This document shows, piece by piece, positions 32,111 to 43,219 of a stretch of 64,000 nucleotides of DNA (its first letter is position 1; every line of letters begins with the position of its first letter). Below the pieces are notes generated by a model that searched no databases, was not told the DNA's origin, and saw nothing but the letters and a program-made list of their open reading frames with translations. The DNA is from Delphinus delphis. Its lineage: Eukaryota > Chordata > Mammalia > Artiodactyla > Delphinidae. The stretch is taken from NCBI RefSeq assembly GCF_949987515.2, contig NC_082690.1:106390400-106454399 (forward strand). Direction: 5' to 3'. The position numbers and the translations under genes were made by a program.

Positions 32111-34850
32111 CTAGCCAAAACTCCCCTTCACCCCTGGGGCCTTTGTCTCTGTGAATTTGCCTATTCTAGGGACCTCATATAAGTGGAATCACATAATATG
32201 TTTCCTTTTGTGTCTGGCTTAATTCACTTAGCATAACGTTTTCAAGGTTCATCCTTGTTGTAGCATGTGCCAGAATTTCTTTCCTCTTTATGGCTGAGTA
32301 TTATTCCATTGTAGATATAGACCACAGTTTATCCATTCATCTGTCGATAGACGCTTCAGCTGTCTCCACCTTTTGTCTTTTGCGAACAATGCTGCTTATG
32401 GACGTTGGTGTACAGATATCTGCTTGACTCCCTGCTTTCAGTTCTTTGGGATGTATACCTAGGAGTGGAATTGTTGGGTCATATTGCTGAGTAGTTCTAC
32501 ATTTAACCTTTTGAGGAACCGCTAAACTGTTTTGCACGGTGACTGCACCATTTTACATTCCCACCAGCAATACTCAAGGGTTCCAGTTTCTCAACATCCT
32601 CACGTCACTTTTTACTCCCTCACACTCTGTTTAATAGTAGTCATCCTAGTGGGCGTGAGGTGGTATCTCATTGAGGTTTTGATTTGTATTTCCCTAACGA
32701 CCAATGACGATGAGTATCTTTTCTTGTGCTATTGGCCATTTTTACACTTTCCTTGAAGAAATGTCTCTTCAAGCCCTTTTCTCATTTGGGAATTGGGTTA
32801 GTTCCTTCTGTTGTTGTTGAGTTGTAGGCATTTTTTAAATAATCTGGATATTAAACCCTTGTCAGAGGCATGATTTGCAAATATTTCTTCCATCCTGTGG
32901 GTTATCTTTTTGCTTTCTTGATAGTGATAGTGTCCTTTGATGCACAACCTTTCTTAAAGTCTAATTTACTTTTTTCTTCTGTTGTCTGTGCAACCAGTGT
33001 CACATCCATGAAGCTGTCATGAAATGTATCGTCATAAATATTTTCCTCAAGTTTTAAAATTTTAGCTGTTTAGGTTTTTAATCCATTTTGAGTTAACGTT
33101 TGTATATGGTGTAAGGTAAGGTTCTAATTTCATTCTTTTGTACATGGATATCCAGTTTTCTCAGCAATGTTTGTTGAAAAGACTGTCCTTTCTCCACTGC
33201 ATGGTCTTGGCATCCTTGGAAAATCAATTGACCACATATATGAGGGTTTATTTCTGGGTTCTCTACTTTAATCCATTGGTCTATATGTCTGTCCTTATGC
33301 CAGTACCACACTGCACTGTTTTAAGTTCTGTAGCTTTGTAGTAAGTTTGGAAGTTGCTCTCATCCTATGGGAATTCTCTAACTTTTTTCTTCTTTTTCAA
33401 GATTTTTTTGGCTCTTTGGAGCTCCTGGCAACTCTTATGAATTTGAAGATTGGCTTTCCATTTCTGTAAAGAAGTCTCTTGGAATTTCCATAGGAATTGT
33501 GTTCCACCCATAGATCACTTAGGGTAGTAGCGACATCTTAACAATGTTAAGTCCTTCTATCCATGAACATGGGATGTCTTCCCATTTATTTAGATTATCT
33601 TTCATCTCTTTTAGCAATGTTTTGTGGTTTTCAGCATCCAAGTCTTTCACTGCCTTGGTTAGAGCTATTCTTCCTAAGTGTTTAATTCTTTCAGATGCTA
33701 TTGCAGATGGAATTGCTTACTTAATTTCCTGTTCAGATTTTAGGTTGCTGCTGTGTAGAACACAACTGATCTTTTGCCCTGCAACTTTGCTGCATTTGTT
33801 TGTTAGTTCCAATAGCTTTCTTGTGGATTCTTTAGGATTTTTATGTATAGAATGATGTCTTCTGTGAACAGATCATTTTACCTCTTCCTTTCCAAGTTGG
33901 TGCCTTTTGCTTATTCATTTATGTTTCTTGCCTAGTAGCTCAGGCTAGAACTTCTAGTACCATATTGAATGGAAGTGGTGAGAGCAGACATCCTTGTCTT
34001 GTTTCTGATCTCAGGGAGAAAGCTTTCATCCTTCACCACTGAGTATGGCATTAGCTGTGGATTTTCCATAAATACCCTTTCTCATATTGAGGTATTTTCC
34101 CCTCTATTCCTAATTTTCCTAGAGTTTTTATTATGATAGCGTGCTGGATTTTGTTAAATGTCTCTTCCACATAACTGAGAGGATCATGTGTAATTTTTTT
34201 CTTCATTCTAGTATTGTAATGTCTAACATTGACTGGTTTTCTTATGTTGAACCACCCTTGCATTCCTGGGATAAATCCCACTTGGACAGAGTGTATAAAC
34301 TTTTTAATATACTCTTGGATTCAATTTGCTAATATTTTGCATAGAATTTTTGCTTCTATATTCACAAGGGATGTTGGTCTGTAGTTTCCTTTTCTTGTGA
34401 TGTCCGTATCTGGCTTTGGTATCAGAGTAATGCTAGCCTTGTACAATAACTTAGGAAGTGTTCCGTCCTCTCCAATCTTTTGAGAGTTTGAGAAGGATTG
34501 GTGTTCATTTTTCTCTAAATATTTGGTAGAACCTACCTGTGAAGCCATCTGATCCTGGGCTTTTTCTGTTGGCAAGTTTTTGATTACTGATCCAATCTCC
34601 TTACTCATTATAGATCTATTTAGATTTTTTATTTCTTCTTGAGTCAGTTTAGGGAATTTATGTGTTTCAAGGAATTTGTCCGTTTCTTCCAGGTTATCTA
34701 GTTCATTGGTGTTCAGTTGTTCATAGTATTACCTTATAATCCTTTTATCTCTGTAAGGTTGGTAGAATGCCCCCATTTTCCTTTTTGACTTTACCTATTT
34801 GTGTCCTGGTAAATCCACCTTTATTCTGAAGAGAAATAACTTGAATTTTA
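32111..34850 (-). mobile_element. L1 (L1M-type) LINE, ORF2 from RT to 3' end
   Basis: Largest L1 remnant, minus strand, 2.7 kb. The minus frame 34321-34608 contains GNYRPTSLVNIEAKILCKIL, the fingers/palm entry region of L1 reverse transcriptase. The frame 34051-34281 starts GFIPGMQGWFNIRK, the next conserved segment. The FADD catalytic motif reads FTED at 33845-33868, preceded by a frameshift and stop at about 33873-33877. The 3' flank (GCCTATTCTAGGGACCTCAT region on plus) fits the L1M 3' end. It is a dead element with no frame above 95 codons. Confidence 0.92.
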
Positions 34851-35739
34851 CCCACTGACACCACTGAAAACACAGTTCTTCCCTGAACCAAGCCAGTGAA
34901 GTTTGCTCCCATCAGACACATACCTGGGTCAGCCATGCTCAATTTCTATTTCTATTCTCCCTGCAGACCCAGGCACCTCTGCCAGTACTGCTGGGTGACC
35001 TTGGGAGGAACTTGCCCCATCTGGACCCCCATCTGGTCCACTGAGGGGGGCGGGGCCCTTGGAGGGCCCTGGCCTTCCACGCATATGTGCACTGTTTCCA
35101 AAATGGAGGTGGGGCTTCATCCCTGGGAGGCCCACCCTACGGGGAAGGGGTGCCACTCCAACCCTGCTTCTAACTCCCCAGGATCCCCACCCAGCAAGTC
35201 TTCCCCCAATGCCCACGTAGAAAACCCTAGAGTCAAGGGAGGGGCATGTGGGCTGCTCCAAGTGGGAATCCACTTTCCCCAAGCAGTTAGTTCCCCCTGG
35301 GACAGACATGTAGAAACTTTGGGGTCAGGAGAGTGGCAGGGGATGGGGCCAGAGGCAAAAGGAAATACTTGCTCTTTCAAGGAATTCTTACACAATAGTT
35401 CAAACCGTAACATGAGAACTGGACTTTGGCTCTCCGTGGGGCTAAAAACCATGTATTTTCAGACACAACCTGTAAGATGGGGGTCTCCAGAGTCTGAGGA
35501 TTCCTCTCATGTGTCCCAAGGACCCATCAGTCTTCCTCCTTGCCCAGACCCCTCCCCACCATAGCTCCTTAAATGAGGTTTCACGTGGACCCCCATGGAA
35601 TGCCCCAGAACAGTGCCTGCTACATATACTAATTTAGCATGTTATGAAGGCAGCATTTCAGATTCACAGGGAAGATGGAACCATTTAATAAGGGGGCCTG
35701 GGATCCATTAAAGCTAAGTCCCAGTCTCATCACCAATTC
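34851..35739. other. Unassigned GC-rich sequence
   Basis: Unique sequence following the L1. A plus frame of 222 codons (34896-35564) has a mixed composition and no recognised domain, so I do not call it a gene. No repeats seen. Confidence 0.4.
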
Positions 35740-36025
35740 CAGAATAAATTCCCAGGGCCTCTGCCCACATGGACCCCTGCTTGGAATGCTGACCCTGGGC
35801 CACTGCATGGCTTGATGACTTCAGCCAGAGTCTCGTCAAATGTCTTCTGGAACAGGCCTTCCCCCATCCCCCCGCCCCACGTCTATGGTCCCGCATCCAG
35901 TCCCATCGGCTCTGTCCCCGGCCCAGTTTGCTAGTTGATATACTTTGACCCCTGAGTTGATTCGCCACTGAATCCCCAGCTCCAGGCACGGTGAACAACT
36001 GAATGAGTCAATGAATGAATACATG
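35740..36025 (+). repeat. L2 3' end fragment
   Basis: TTCTGGAACAGGCCTTCCCC, CCTGAGTTGATTCGCCACTG, AATCCCCAGCTCCAGGCACG, then the TGAA tail (ACTGAATGAGTCAATGAATG). A weak but ordered L2 match. Confidence 0.55.
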
Positions 36026-36113
36026 GCTCCCTGAATAGTTGTAAAGTATAGAACCGTATGTCAACTAGAGCAAATGTCTCTGCCTATCCCCAGGACTCAC
36101 CTGTCTATGGATA

Positions 36114-36161
36114 GGCCACAGGTGCGTGAGGCCTGTGGTGCGTGAGGCCACAGGTGTGTGT
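36114..36161 (+). repeat. 16-base tandem triplet with inverted middle core
   Basis: Three tandem 16-mers: GGCCACAGGTGCGTGA, GGCCTGTGGTGCGTGA, GGCCACAGGTGTGTGT. Units 1 and 3 share CCACAGG. Unit 2 carries its reverse complement CCTGTGG in the same place. Either neighbour can pair with the middle to form a hairpin. Confidence 0.9.
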
Positions 36162-36589
36162 AACACCCAAATTCCACCAACTGGTCACAACCCCTCCATC
36201 CCAGGTAAAGCCTCCCAGGTAAAGGTGTAAATAGACACCCTGGGTATCTCCCACCTGGGCATGAAGAGTGCTCTCTGGTTCTACAGCTACAGCCAGCTGT
36301 CTGGGTGATGGTCACTTCTGCAGGGCCAAGGCTCTAGCCTTCTATCCAGGGTGGTGGCCCTGGGTCCACAGCACGCACACAGAATCTACTGAGCTGTGCC
36401 ACCTTCTGCAGAGAAACGGTAGAGCAGTCTCTCTCTCCGCAGGCTCTGGTGTAGACTCCAAGTGGGATCAGGCATCCACCCATAGCAGGCCCCTCCTCCC
36501 AGTGAAGCAGGTGCGCACCTGGAGGCTGGAAGTGCATCACTGCTCCACTCCCTGAAAAACTCGCAATTCCTGATGAGGTGTTGCTGGGC
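36162..36589. other. Unassigned sequence
   Basis: Unique DNA between the tandem repeat and a nested L1 block. No frame or repeat recognised. Confidence 0.4.
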
Positions 36590-37532
36590 CCCTGTCGCAG
36601 AAAAGTGAACGCTACGGTGCACTGATCTCTGGTTGAGAAAGACCTTTCTGAACATTAAAAAATCCAAAGTAGCAACAATAAAGAAGCTCAAGCCATTTGA
36701 TCACAGACAAGCTCCTTAATATTAAGGGAAAAAATGGAGTCCAGAGACGCTGAGAAAATGTTGCAACACACAAAAGACTAACATAATCTTAATATACAAA
36801 AAGCTCTTACAAATCAATAAGATGAACAAGGCACTAGATCGCTGGATAAAAGACAAATAGGAATTTCACGCGTGAAATATGCGTGGCGATAATCCTACAG
36901 AAAGGTGCTTGTTCTCACTAGTAAGCAAAGAAATGGCAGTTGAAACATCCTGATGCCATTTGCAGCCATCAGAGACCAAAAATGTTGCTCTGCAGCGTTG
37001 GTGGCGGTAATTGTCTTACGACGCTGCTGGGAATGTAATTGCTAGCAGCTTTCTGGAGAACAATTTGGCAATGTGTAGCCGGGCTAGCAATCTCCCTTCT
37101 AGGAATTCACCCTGAGAAAACCCTCCCACGTATGTGCAAAGACTTAGGTACCAGGATGGACATCCCGGCACTACCTGTAATGCCTAAAATCTGCAAACAG
37201 CAAAGAACAGATCATTTATTAAACAATTTGCTCCATAAAATAGTATTCAGCCATTAAAAATAGTGTTTTCATAGACTGCCTAACATAGCATGGGGAAGTG
37301 ATCACGATCTGTTAAGTGAAAGGGCAGGAGACAGAGCTGCAACAAGAATCTGATAGTAATTATGTAAAACAAGTAAATCTGCATCTGCATAACAAATAGA
37401 CCGGAGTGAATATACCAGCATGTAAACAGAGCTGGCTTGGGGACACCAAGTTTGGGCGTATTCTGTGTTTTCTCCTTTAGAATGACCCGAATTTTCCAAG
37501 TTTCCTGCAATGACCACGAGTGAACAAAAAGT
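36590..37532 (+). mobile_element. Old L1 LINE, ORF2 3' half (first part)
   Basis: AAAGCTCTTACAAATCAATA, GTTCTCACTAGTAAGCAAAG, TCTGGAGAACAATTTGGCAA, CTTCTAGGAATTCACCCTGA, AAATAGTATTCAGCCATTAA and GTTAAGTGAAAGGGC are the standard order of L1 ORF2 3' text. A younger minus-strand L1 interrupts it at 37533, and it resumes at 38151. Confidence 0.75.
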
Positions 37533-38150
37533 GTTTTTTTTTTAATTGAAGTATAGTTGATTTACAACGTTGTGTTAGTTTCCAGTGTACAGCACAGTGA
37601 TTCAGTTATACACATATATATCTCTATTCTTTTTCAGATTCTTTTCCATTATAGGTTATTACAAGATATTGAACACAGTTCTCTGTGCTATACAGTAGGT
37701 CCTTGTTGGTTACCCGTTTTATTTATAGTAGTGTGTATCTGTTAATCCCAAACTCCTAATTTATTGCCCCTCCTTTTCCCCTTTGGGAACCATAAGTTTG
37801 TTTTCTATGTCTGTGAATCTTTTCCTGTTTTGTAAATTAGTTCACTTATATCATTTTTTTAGATTCCATATATAAGTGATATATGATATTTGTCTTTCTT
37901 TGACTTACTTCACTAAGTATGATAATCTCTAGGTCCATCCATGTTGCTGCAAATGGTATTATTTCATTCTTTTTTCTAGCTGAGTAGTGTTCCATTGTAT
38001 ATATATGTACTACATCTTCCTTATCCATTCATCTGTCGATGGACACTTAGGTTGTTTCCATGTCTTGGCTATTGTAAATAGTGTTGCCATGAACATTGGG
38101 ATGCAGGTATCTTTTCGAAATGGAGTTTTCTCCGGATAGATGCCCCCAAA
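37533..38150 (-). mobile_element. Young cetartiodactyl L1 3' end, 5'-truncated
   Basis: On the plus strand it starts with a T run and AATTGAAGTATAGTTGATTT, then CACAGTGATTCAGTTATACA, TGTGCTATACAGTAGGTCCT, TCTAGGTCCATCCATGTTGC and TTCATCTGTCGATGGACACT. This is the reverse complement of the same young L1 3' end seen at 5846-6549. It is inserted in opposite orientation into the older L1. Confidence 0.9.
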
Positions 38151-38395
38151 GGTGTGTTTTTATCGACTTATCAAAGGCTGTTTAACCACATAGGGTAAGC
38201 TTATGATATGACGTTTGGTGAAACAAGCATTATGTTAACGAGATAGACTGGTTAATAGATGGGTTGATAGGTTAAGTCTGTGTGGATTATCGAATCACTT
38301 CAATCTCCTTCACTATACATGTATGTATGTTCCGGATTTTCTATTTTAAAATGTATTACTTTTGTAATCACTTACAGAAGCTATTTTTAATAAAG
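38151..38395 (+). mobile_element. Old L1, 3' UTR continuation
   Basis: TATTTTAAAATGTATTACTT followed by TTGTAATCACTTACAGAAGC resembles an old L1 3' UTR terminus, consistent with the interrupted copy. Confidence 0.6.
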
Positions 38396-38429
38396 GAGGT
38401 GCTGGCCAAATTCATAAAGAATCCTGTGG

Positions 38430-39040
38430 TGCCGCTTTAAGAGTCCACCTGCCAGGAATTCTCAGCCTTCTTCAAAAATGCAGAAACCCTTCCCATAGGT
38501 GTCAACATGCACAATTTGCAAACCTTTTAACCCAGAAATCCCACCTGCAGGAATTTACCCCATAGAGCAGTTCCCATAAGTGTAAAGAGCGTGTGCCCAA
38601 GGTTGTTCCAAAGGGGTGTTTGTAACGGGAAAACTGGAAACCACATTCGCCTCCACCAACAAGAGCATCGTTAGTAGAATGACTGTACGACCGCACAAGG
38701 GGCACTCTGAGGCAATTGAAACGATGATGCCAATCGTTGCTTATTTATTAACAAGCACAGATGCCCCTGCTGTACCAGTTTGTGGAAAGCAGGTTACAGA
38801 AAAGTGTGTCCAGAACAATGTCATCTTTAAACAGTCTCTGTCTGTCAGCGTGTGTTGCTAGCGGTAGGAGGCTGCGAGGGGAATTGGGGAAATTTTTTAA
38901 AGGATTATTTCTGGGGGGTGAGGGTGGCATTTTAAGGTGTTTTTGCTTCTTCAGTTGCTTTTTACAATGAGCTCTAGTTCATTTTTATATAACAACATAA
39001 GGCTACTTTAAGAAAAAGTTAATTTCAAAACAAATGAAAG
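38430..39040 (+). mobile_element. Second old L1/HAL1-like 3' fragment
   Basis: CTTTTAACCCAGAAATCCCA, CTGCAGGAATTTACCCCATA, GCCCAAGGTTGTTCCAAAGG, GGAAAACTGGAAACCACATT. A decayed LINE-like 3' end on the plus strand, perhaps a separate copy from the preceding one. Confidence 0.55.
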
Positions 39041-39194
39041 ATACGATTCAGTCAAATTTAGATGCAACAAAGTAATCTGGAGACGCTTTTAGGGGGACAA
39101 GGTGGGAAACGAAGAAAGGGACTTCTAGCCCTCCAGGTAGGGATGCCAGTTCAGGCACACCCAGTGGGGACCAGAGGCAACCTGCACAGTGGCA

Positions 39195-39275
39195 ACCTGG
39201 AGGCCCAGCGACGGGGTGTGACTTGTCCAAAGTCAGACCTCCGTCAGCAGCCGGGCCGGGGTCTGGATGCCGCTA
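39195..39275 (-). repeat. MIR-like fragment
   Basis: GTGTGACTTGTCCAAAGTCA, then GCAGCCGGGCCGGGGTCTGG. Weak minus-strand MIR match. Confidence 0.5.
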
Positions 39276-39499
39276 GGCTCAGAGCCCGGCTCACCCTCGG
39301 CCTCACAGCCCCGGGTTCTAACAAGGCCAAGCCATCGGCCCAGCACCTGCATGGTCTTTACCTGGGCTCTAAGGCCGGCCCCCAAGGTGAGGTCGGGAAT
39401 TCACACCTGGACAAAGGAGTGCTGCCCTTTCTTGAAGTGTTCTGTAATTCAGACTTCCGCTGACCACACTCCGTGTTCCCCCAGATCCTCCCGACCGGG

Positions 39500-39565
39500 G
39501 CGGAGGGGGTCAACCCTGAGGGCGGAGGGGGTCAACACTGAGGGCGGAGGAGGTCAACCCTGAGG
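39500..39565 (+). repeat. 22-base minisatellite, three copies
   Basis: Three head-to-tail 22-mers at 39500-39521, 39522-39543 and 39544-39565, each built as GCGGAGGRGG + TCAACMCTGAGG. Each copy differs from the others at only one or two positions, so the array formed recently. Confidence 0.95.
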
Positions 39566-39734
39566 CCCACAAGGAAGCTCCTAACCACGGAGCCTGGTGC
39601 AGAGGAAGCGCTCAGGAAACACTGCAGACGGAGCCCTGAGCAAGCCTTCCCGACCAGGCACTTAGCACTGGCGGCCTCTGCCCGCCCGCTCAGGTCGTAT
39701 GCAATTACAGCTCCAGGCTGCCCTCCTGTCTCTC

Positions 39735-39772
39735 TCTATATACCTTGCTGTCTCTGTCTCTGTCTCTGTTTT

Positions 39773-39813
<41 letters not shown>
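39735..39813 (+). repeat. Compound (TCTCTG)n(TC)n(AC)n microsatellite
   Basis: TCTCTG units from about 39752, then (TC)n, then (AC)n to 39813. Typical polymorphic mammalian microsatellite. Confidence 0.95.
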
Positions 39814-41484
39814 AAATTGTCCACTTATTCACAGGGTGATAAGAAGCACAGACCCTCCAGCCTCCGGCCTGTGTTCCGTCACTGTGAATTTCAGCAAATC
39901 ATTCAAGACTCGCTTGAATTCAAGGTGCGCACCTTGTGGGCTGTTTCAAAGGGAACAGAAAGCACAACCTGACCGTTCACACCGTATCCCGAGCCTGGAC
40001 CGGCACCTGGCGTGAGGTGGGTTCATTGAACGGATTCACTGGGTGCGCGGCTGACCTTGAAAGCAGCGGCCCTGTCCGTGGGTGCCGGCCAGCCGGGGCC
40101 CAGGCTCCACCAGATGCCCTCCTTCGGTCATCCAAGGCCTTCCCTGACACCCGGGGTGCCCGGCCCTGGGAGGCGTGCAGAGCCTCTAGGAGGAGGAAAT
40201 CCGAGGCCCCACATCCTGTCCCCGGGGCCAGCTGGCCTTGCGGATTCCAGAACTTTCCGCAGTGGCTGGCCGGCCACGGGGCAGGAAGCGGAAGGTGCAG
40301 AAATAGAAACGCATAGCCACGCAGCAGCTCCTTTGGCCTTGCAAGGATGGGAAGCGGGGGCCGGAGGGGAGGGGGGAGCTGGGGGGCAAAGGAGAGGATG
40401 CAGGGGAAGCCAGGGAAAGCAGAGTCGCCAGCCCCGAGCCCCCTGCACCCCGCGACCACACCCAGCACACCTCCCCTTCCCTGACAGAAACGGGACTGCA
40501 TCCCCCAGGGGCTGGGCCGGGCGGGGGCCGAGGCTTTGCACGGTGGCGACCGCATCACCTCCCCGGCCACCCAAGAGGCAGGTGTAGAGGGAAACCAGGG
40601 CCCAGGGAGGTACCAGAATAGAACCCAGGTCTGTCCGCTCCCAAGTCTGAAGCCTCCTCGGCCCCCAAGACCTTTCCAAGGTGGAGGCTTCCCAGGGCCC
40701 CAGCTGAGCTGTGCCGGGGTATCTGACCCTCCCCTGACTGCACCCCCGCCCCTGCCCCCAGCTGGCTGGGGTGCCCCGAGAGCCCACGGGAGGTCATTAA
40801 GTACTCAGGCGGGGATGCTGCTGGGCCGGGCCCCAGGCTCAGCTCAGAAGGCCAAGGCGGGGCCAGACAAGGGTCTCCAGTCCAGCGCCCCGGGGCCTGC
40901 AGCTTCTGGGTGGTCTGGTTCCCCAGGACCTCACTGGATGTCCGCCACTCTCAGGGCAGCTTCCCCCAGCATCCCTATCCCCACCACTGCCCCCTGAGCT
41001 TCCTGTTTTCACAGCAAACAGGAAGACAGAGGGTCCTACCCCCAAGAGCATGGCCAAGGGGCCCGGCCAAGGAGGGCGTGCAGCCACGGGCCCGGGATGG
41101 CCTCGTTCCACCCTGTCCGTGCCCGAGGCCCCGGGAGCAGCCCCAGGATGGAGGGCCTGCAGCCCCCTCGTGTGACCCCTGGAGGTCCCATCCCTGCTCC
41201 GGGTCAGAGTGAGGCGGCTTTACTGAGGGGGCTGCAGGGACCGGAAGCTGGAGTACGGAGGACGCGGGAGGGCCTTGTGCAAACCCCCCTCCAGGCCCAC
41301 AGTCCCAGTAAAGCCCCACCGTGGCTGGATGGCACTGGTCATGTGGGACAGCAGCAGGGTCTGGAAGGAGCCCCTGTCTGGCCTGCCCACCCAGGTCTCC
41401 ATGCAGAAGCTCCCTGACCAGCAGCAGAAGAGGGGCGCCTGGATTCAAGACCTCCCACTGGCGTCAGTATCGGAGAGCTGGGCT
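39814..41484. other. GC-rich unassigned sequence with a weak MIR
   Basis: About 1.7 kb, locally very GC-rich. A MIR-like run is visible at 40585-40655 (minus). Frames up to 219 codons (40128-40787, minus) overlap each other and have low-complexity Pro/Gly/Ala/Ser content. No exon supported. Confidence 0.45.
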
Positions 41485-41640
41485 CAGGCCCCAGCTCTGC
41501 CCCTTGCTCCCCTCACCTGCTGTGTGGCTTCAGACAGGGGAAGCAACTTCTCTGAACCTCCATTTCCTGGGCTGTAGGAGGCACGAACACCTGTCTGTCT
41601 CTGAGGCTGGCTTGAGGCTCTGGTGCTTGACAGAGGTGAA
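41485..41640 (+). repeat. MIR SINE
   Basis: GGGCTCAGGCCCCAGCTCTG, TGTGTGGCTTCAGACAGGGG, AACTTCTCTGAACCTCCATT and TCCTGGGCTGTAGGAGGCAC follow the MIR order. Confidence 0.65.
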
Positions 41641-41869
41641 GAGGGGAAGGACCTGAGAAGGCAGATTGTTTCCTTGCTCTGGGCCCTTGCGTAGCTGCTG
41701 TTTCTGCTCTCAGGACAGCTGCCGCCCCCTCGGCAGCCCCCACCCAGCGGCCTCCAGGACATGCTCAGGGCTGGCAGCGCAGCTGAAGTTACGCGCTTTG
41801 CTCCGCGCTCCCTTGTGGGCTGCTCGCCTGCAAGGTCACAGTGGCACGCCGAGGGCGCAGACCTGGTTC
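41641..41869. other. Unassigned sequence
   Basis: No recognised element. Confidence 0.4.
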
Positions 41870-41957
41870 CCAGCCACCTGCTACCCTGGACACCTTGGGG
41901 TCCACAGTGGGCGCTCATCCACAGTCACTGAATAAATGAATAAATGAATGAGCTGTG
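41870..41957 (+). repeat. L2-like 3' end fragment
   Basis: CCACAGTGGGCGCTCATCCA followed by the TGAA tail (CTGAATAAATGAATAAATGA). Weak L2 match. Confidence 0.5.
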
Positions 41958-42259
41958 ATCAGCCCTAACCCCCAGCAAAGACGGGGCGCCCAGCGGCTGG
42001 CCACCGTGACCAGACCCGGGGTGTGGGAAGACAGTAGGGGACAGGTGTCGAGGGGGAGAAGTACGGTCTGGCACGGCTGGGCTCTGCCCTCATGGCCAGG
42101 TGTCCTGGGGAAAGTCACTGCCTTTCCCAGCCCCAGGCTCCTCCCACACGGCTCGGGGGGTCTGGACTCCACACACCCCACAGGGGTGCCAGCACAGTGC
42201 GGCCGGCCCAGCTTGTGGACAGGCCCGGGGAGGCCTGGCTTTGCTCGCATCCTCACATC
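41958..42259. other. Unassigned GC-rich sequence
   Basis: No repeat or supported frame. Confidence 0.4.
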
Positions 42260-42274
42260 AAGAGCACAGATGGA
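42260..42274 (+). repeat. Target-site duplication, left copy (SINE)
   Basis: AAGAGCACAGATGGA, repeated at 42472-42486 with one change (14 of 15). Confidence 0.9.
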
Positions 42275-42471
42275 AGGCCGCGGAGCAACTAAGCCCGCGC
42301 CACAACTGCTGAAGCCCGCGCGCCGAGAGCCCGTGCTCCGCAGCAAGAGAAGCCGCCGCAGCGAGAAGCCCGCGCACCGCAACGAAGAGTAGCCCCCGCT
42401 CGTCGCAACTAGAGAAAAGCCCGCGTGCAGCAACGAAGACCCAATGCAGCAAAAATTAAAAAAAAAAAAAA
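42275..42471 (+). mobile_element. CHR-1-like SINE, 5'-truncated
   Basis: Begins AGGCCGCGGAGCAACTAAGC and continues through CACAACTGCTGAAGCCCGCG, GCCCGTGCTCCGCAGCAAGA and GCAACTAGAGAAAAGCCCGC to an A-rich tail. It lacks the 5' tRNA-like head and therefore both pol III promoter boxes, so it cannot be transcribed on its own. Duplicated flanks show it was inserted in this truncated form. Confidence 0.92.
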
Positions 42472-42486
42472 AAGAACACAGATGGA
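42472..42486 (+). repeat. Target-site duplication, right copy (SINE)
   Basis: AAGAACACAGATGGA, matching 42260-42274 at 14 of 15 positions. Confidence 0.9.
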
Positions 42487-43219
42487 GCCCCAGAAGTGTT
42501 GCTGGGCTCAACCTCACTGCAGCCAGCTGGGGGTGGGGCAGGGCCAGGCAGGCAGGGACCCTGACTCCACAGGTCACGGTACTGAGCTGGCCCTGGGAAG
42601 GGGGAGGGGTGCTGCTTTCCCACGCTGAGCTGAGCGCCCCCAGCTCTCAGCTCTCAGCCCCTAGGCGGGGCTGGCGGAGGCCTCTTCCAGTCAGGGTGCC
42701 TTGGGAAGATAACCACCCTGCCTTGGGAAGGCTGGCTGAGGGGTCTCTGAGGCACAGGCCACAGCGGGGTCCCCCCGCTGCCATTTTCCTCTGGGCTGTG
42801 AGCCTGTATGGAGCAGGCAGTGGGCAGACAAGACTCTGGCCCCGGGCCTGGCCCCTCACACACAGCGTCCTGCTCCAGGGTGGGTAGGTGGCGTGTGTAG
42901 GCAGGGCTGGGACATGGGCAGTGCAATTAAGAAACCCCCCCTTTCCTGGCCTCACTCCTGAGAAGAGGAGGACAGGAAACCTGGTGCCCATCAGGGACAC
43001 ACACGGAGACCCCTGCGGGGCCGCCCTGTCCACCACTGGACACCCACGGGAACCTCTCTAGATGTGATGCTGCGGAGACCCTGCCCAAAAGGTGGCAGGC
43101 AGCGGTGGCAGCAGGCAGGGGACAGGTAGGCCCCCGGGGGCCCGGTCACCCTCCCTTAAGGATCACCAAGAGCCAGCACCACCCCTCTCCCCACTCGCTC
43201 CGGGAAGCAGAGAACCCCT
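42487..43219. other. Unassigned GC-rich sequence
   Basis: Frames of 90-147 codons overlap on both strands. No known domain or repeat. Confidence 0.4.

Noticed and set aside
34896..35564. 222-codon plus-strand open frame
   Set aside because: Just outside an L1. Composition is mixed, with no domain or conserved motif that I recognise.
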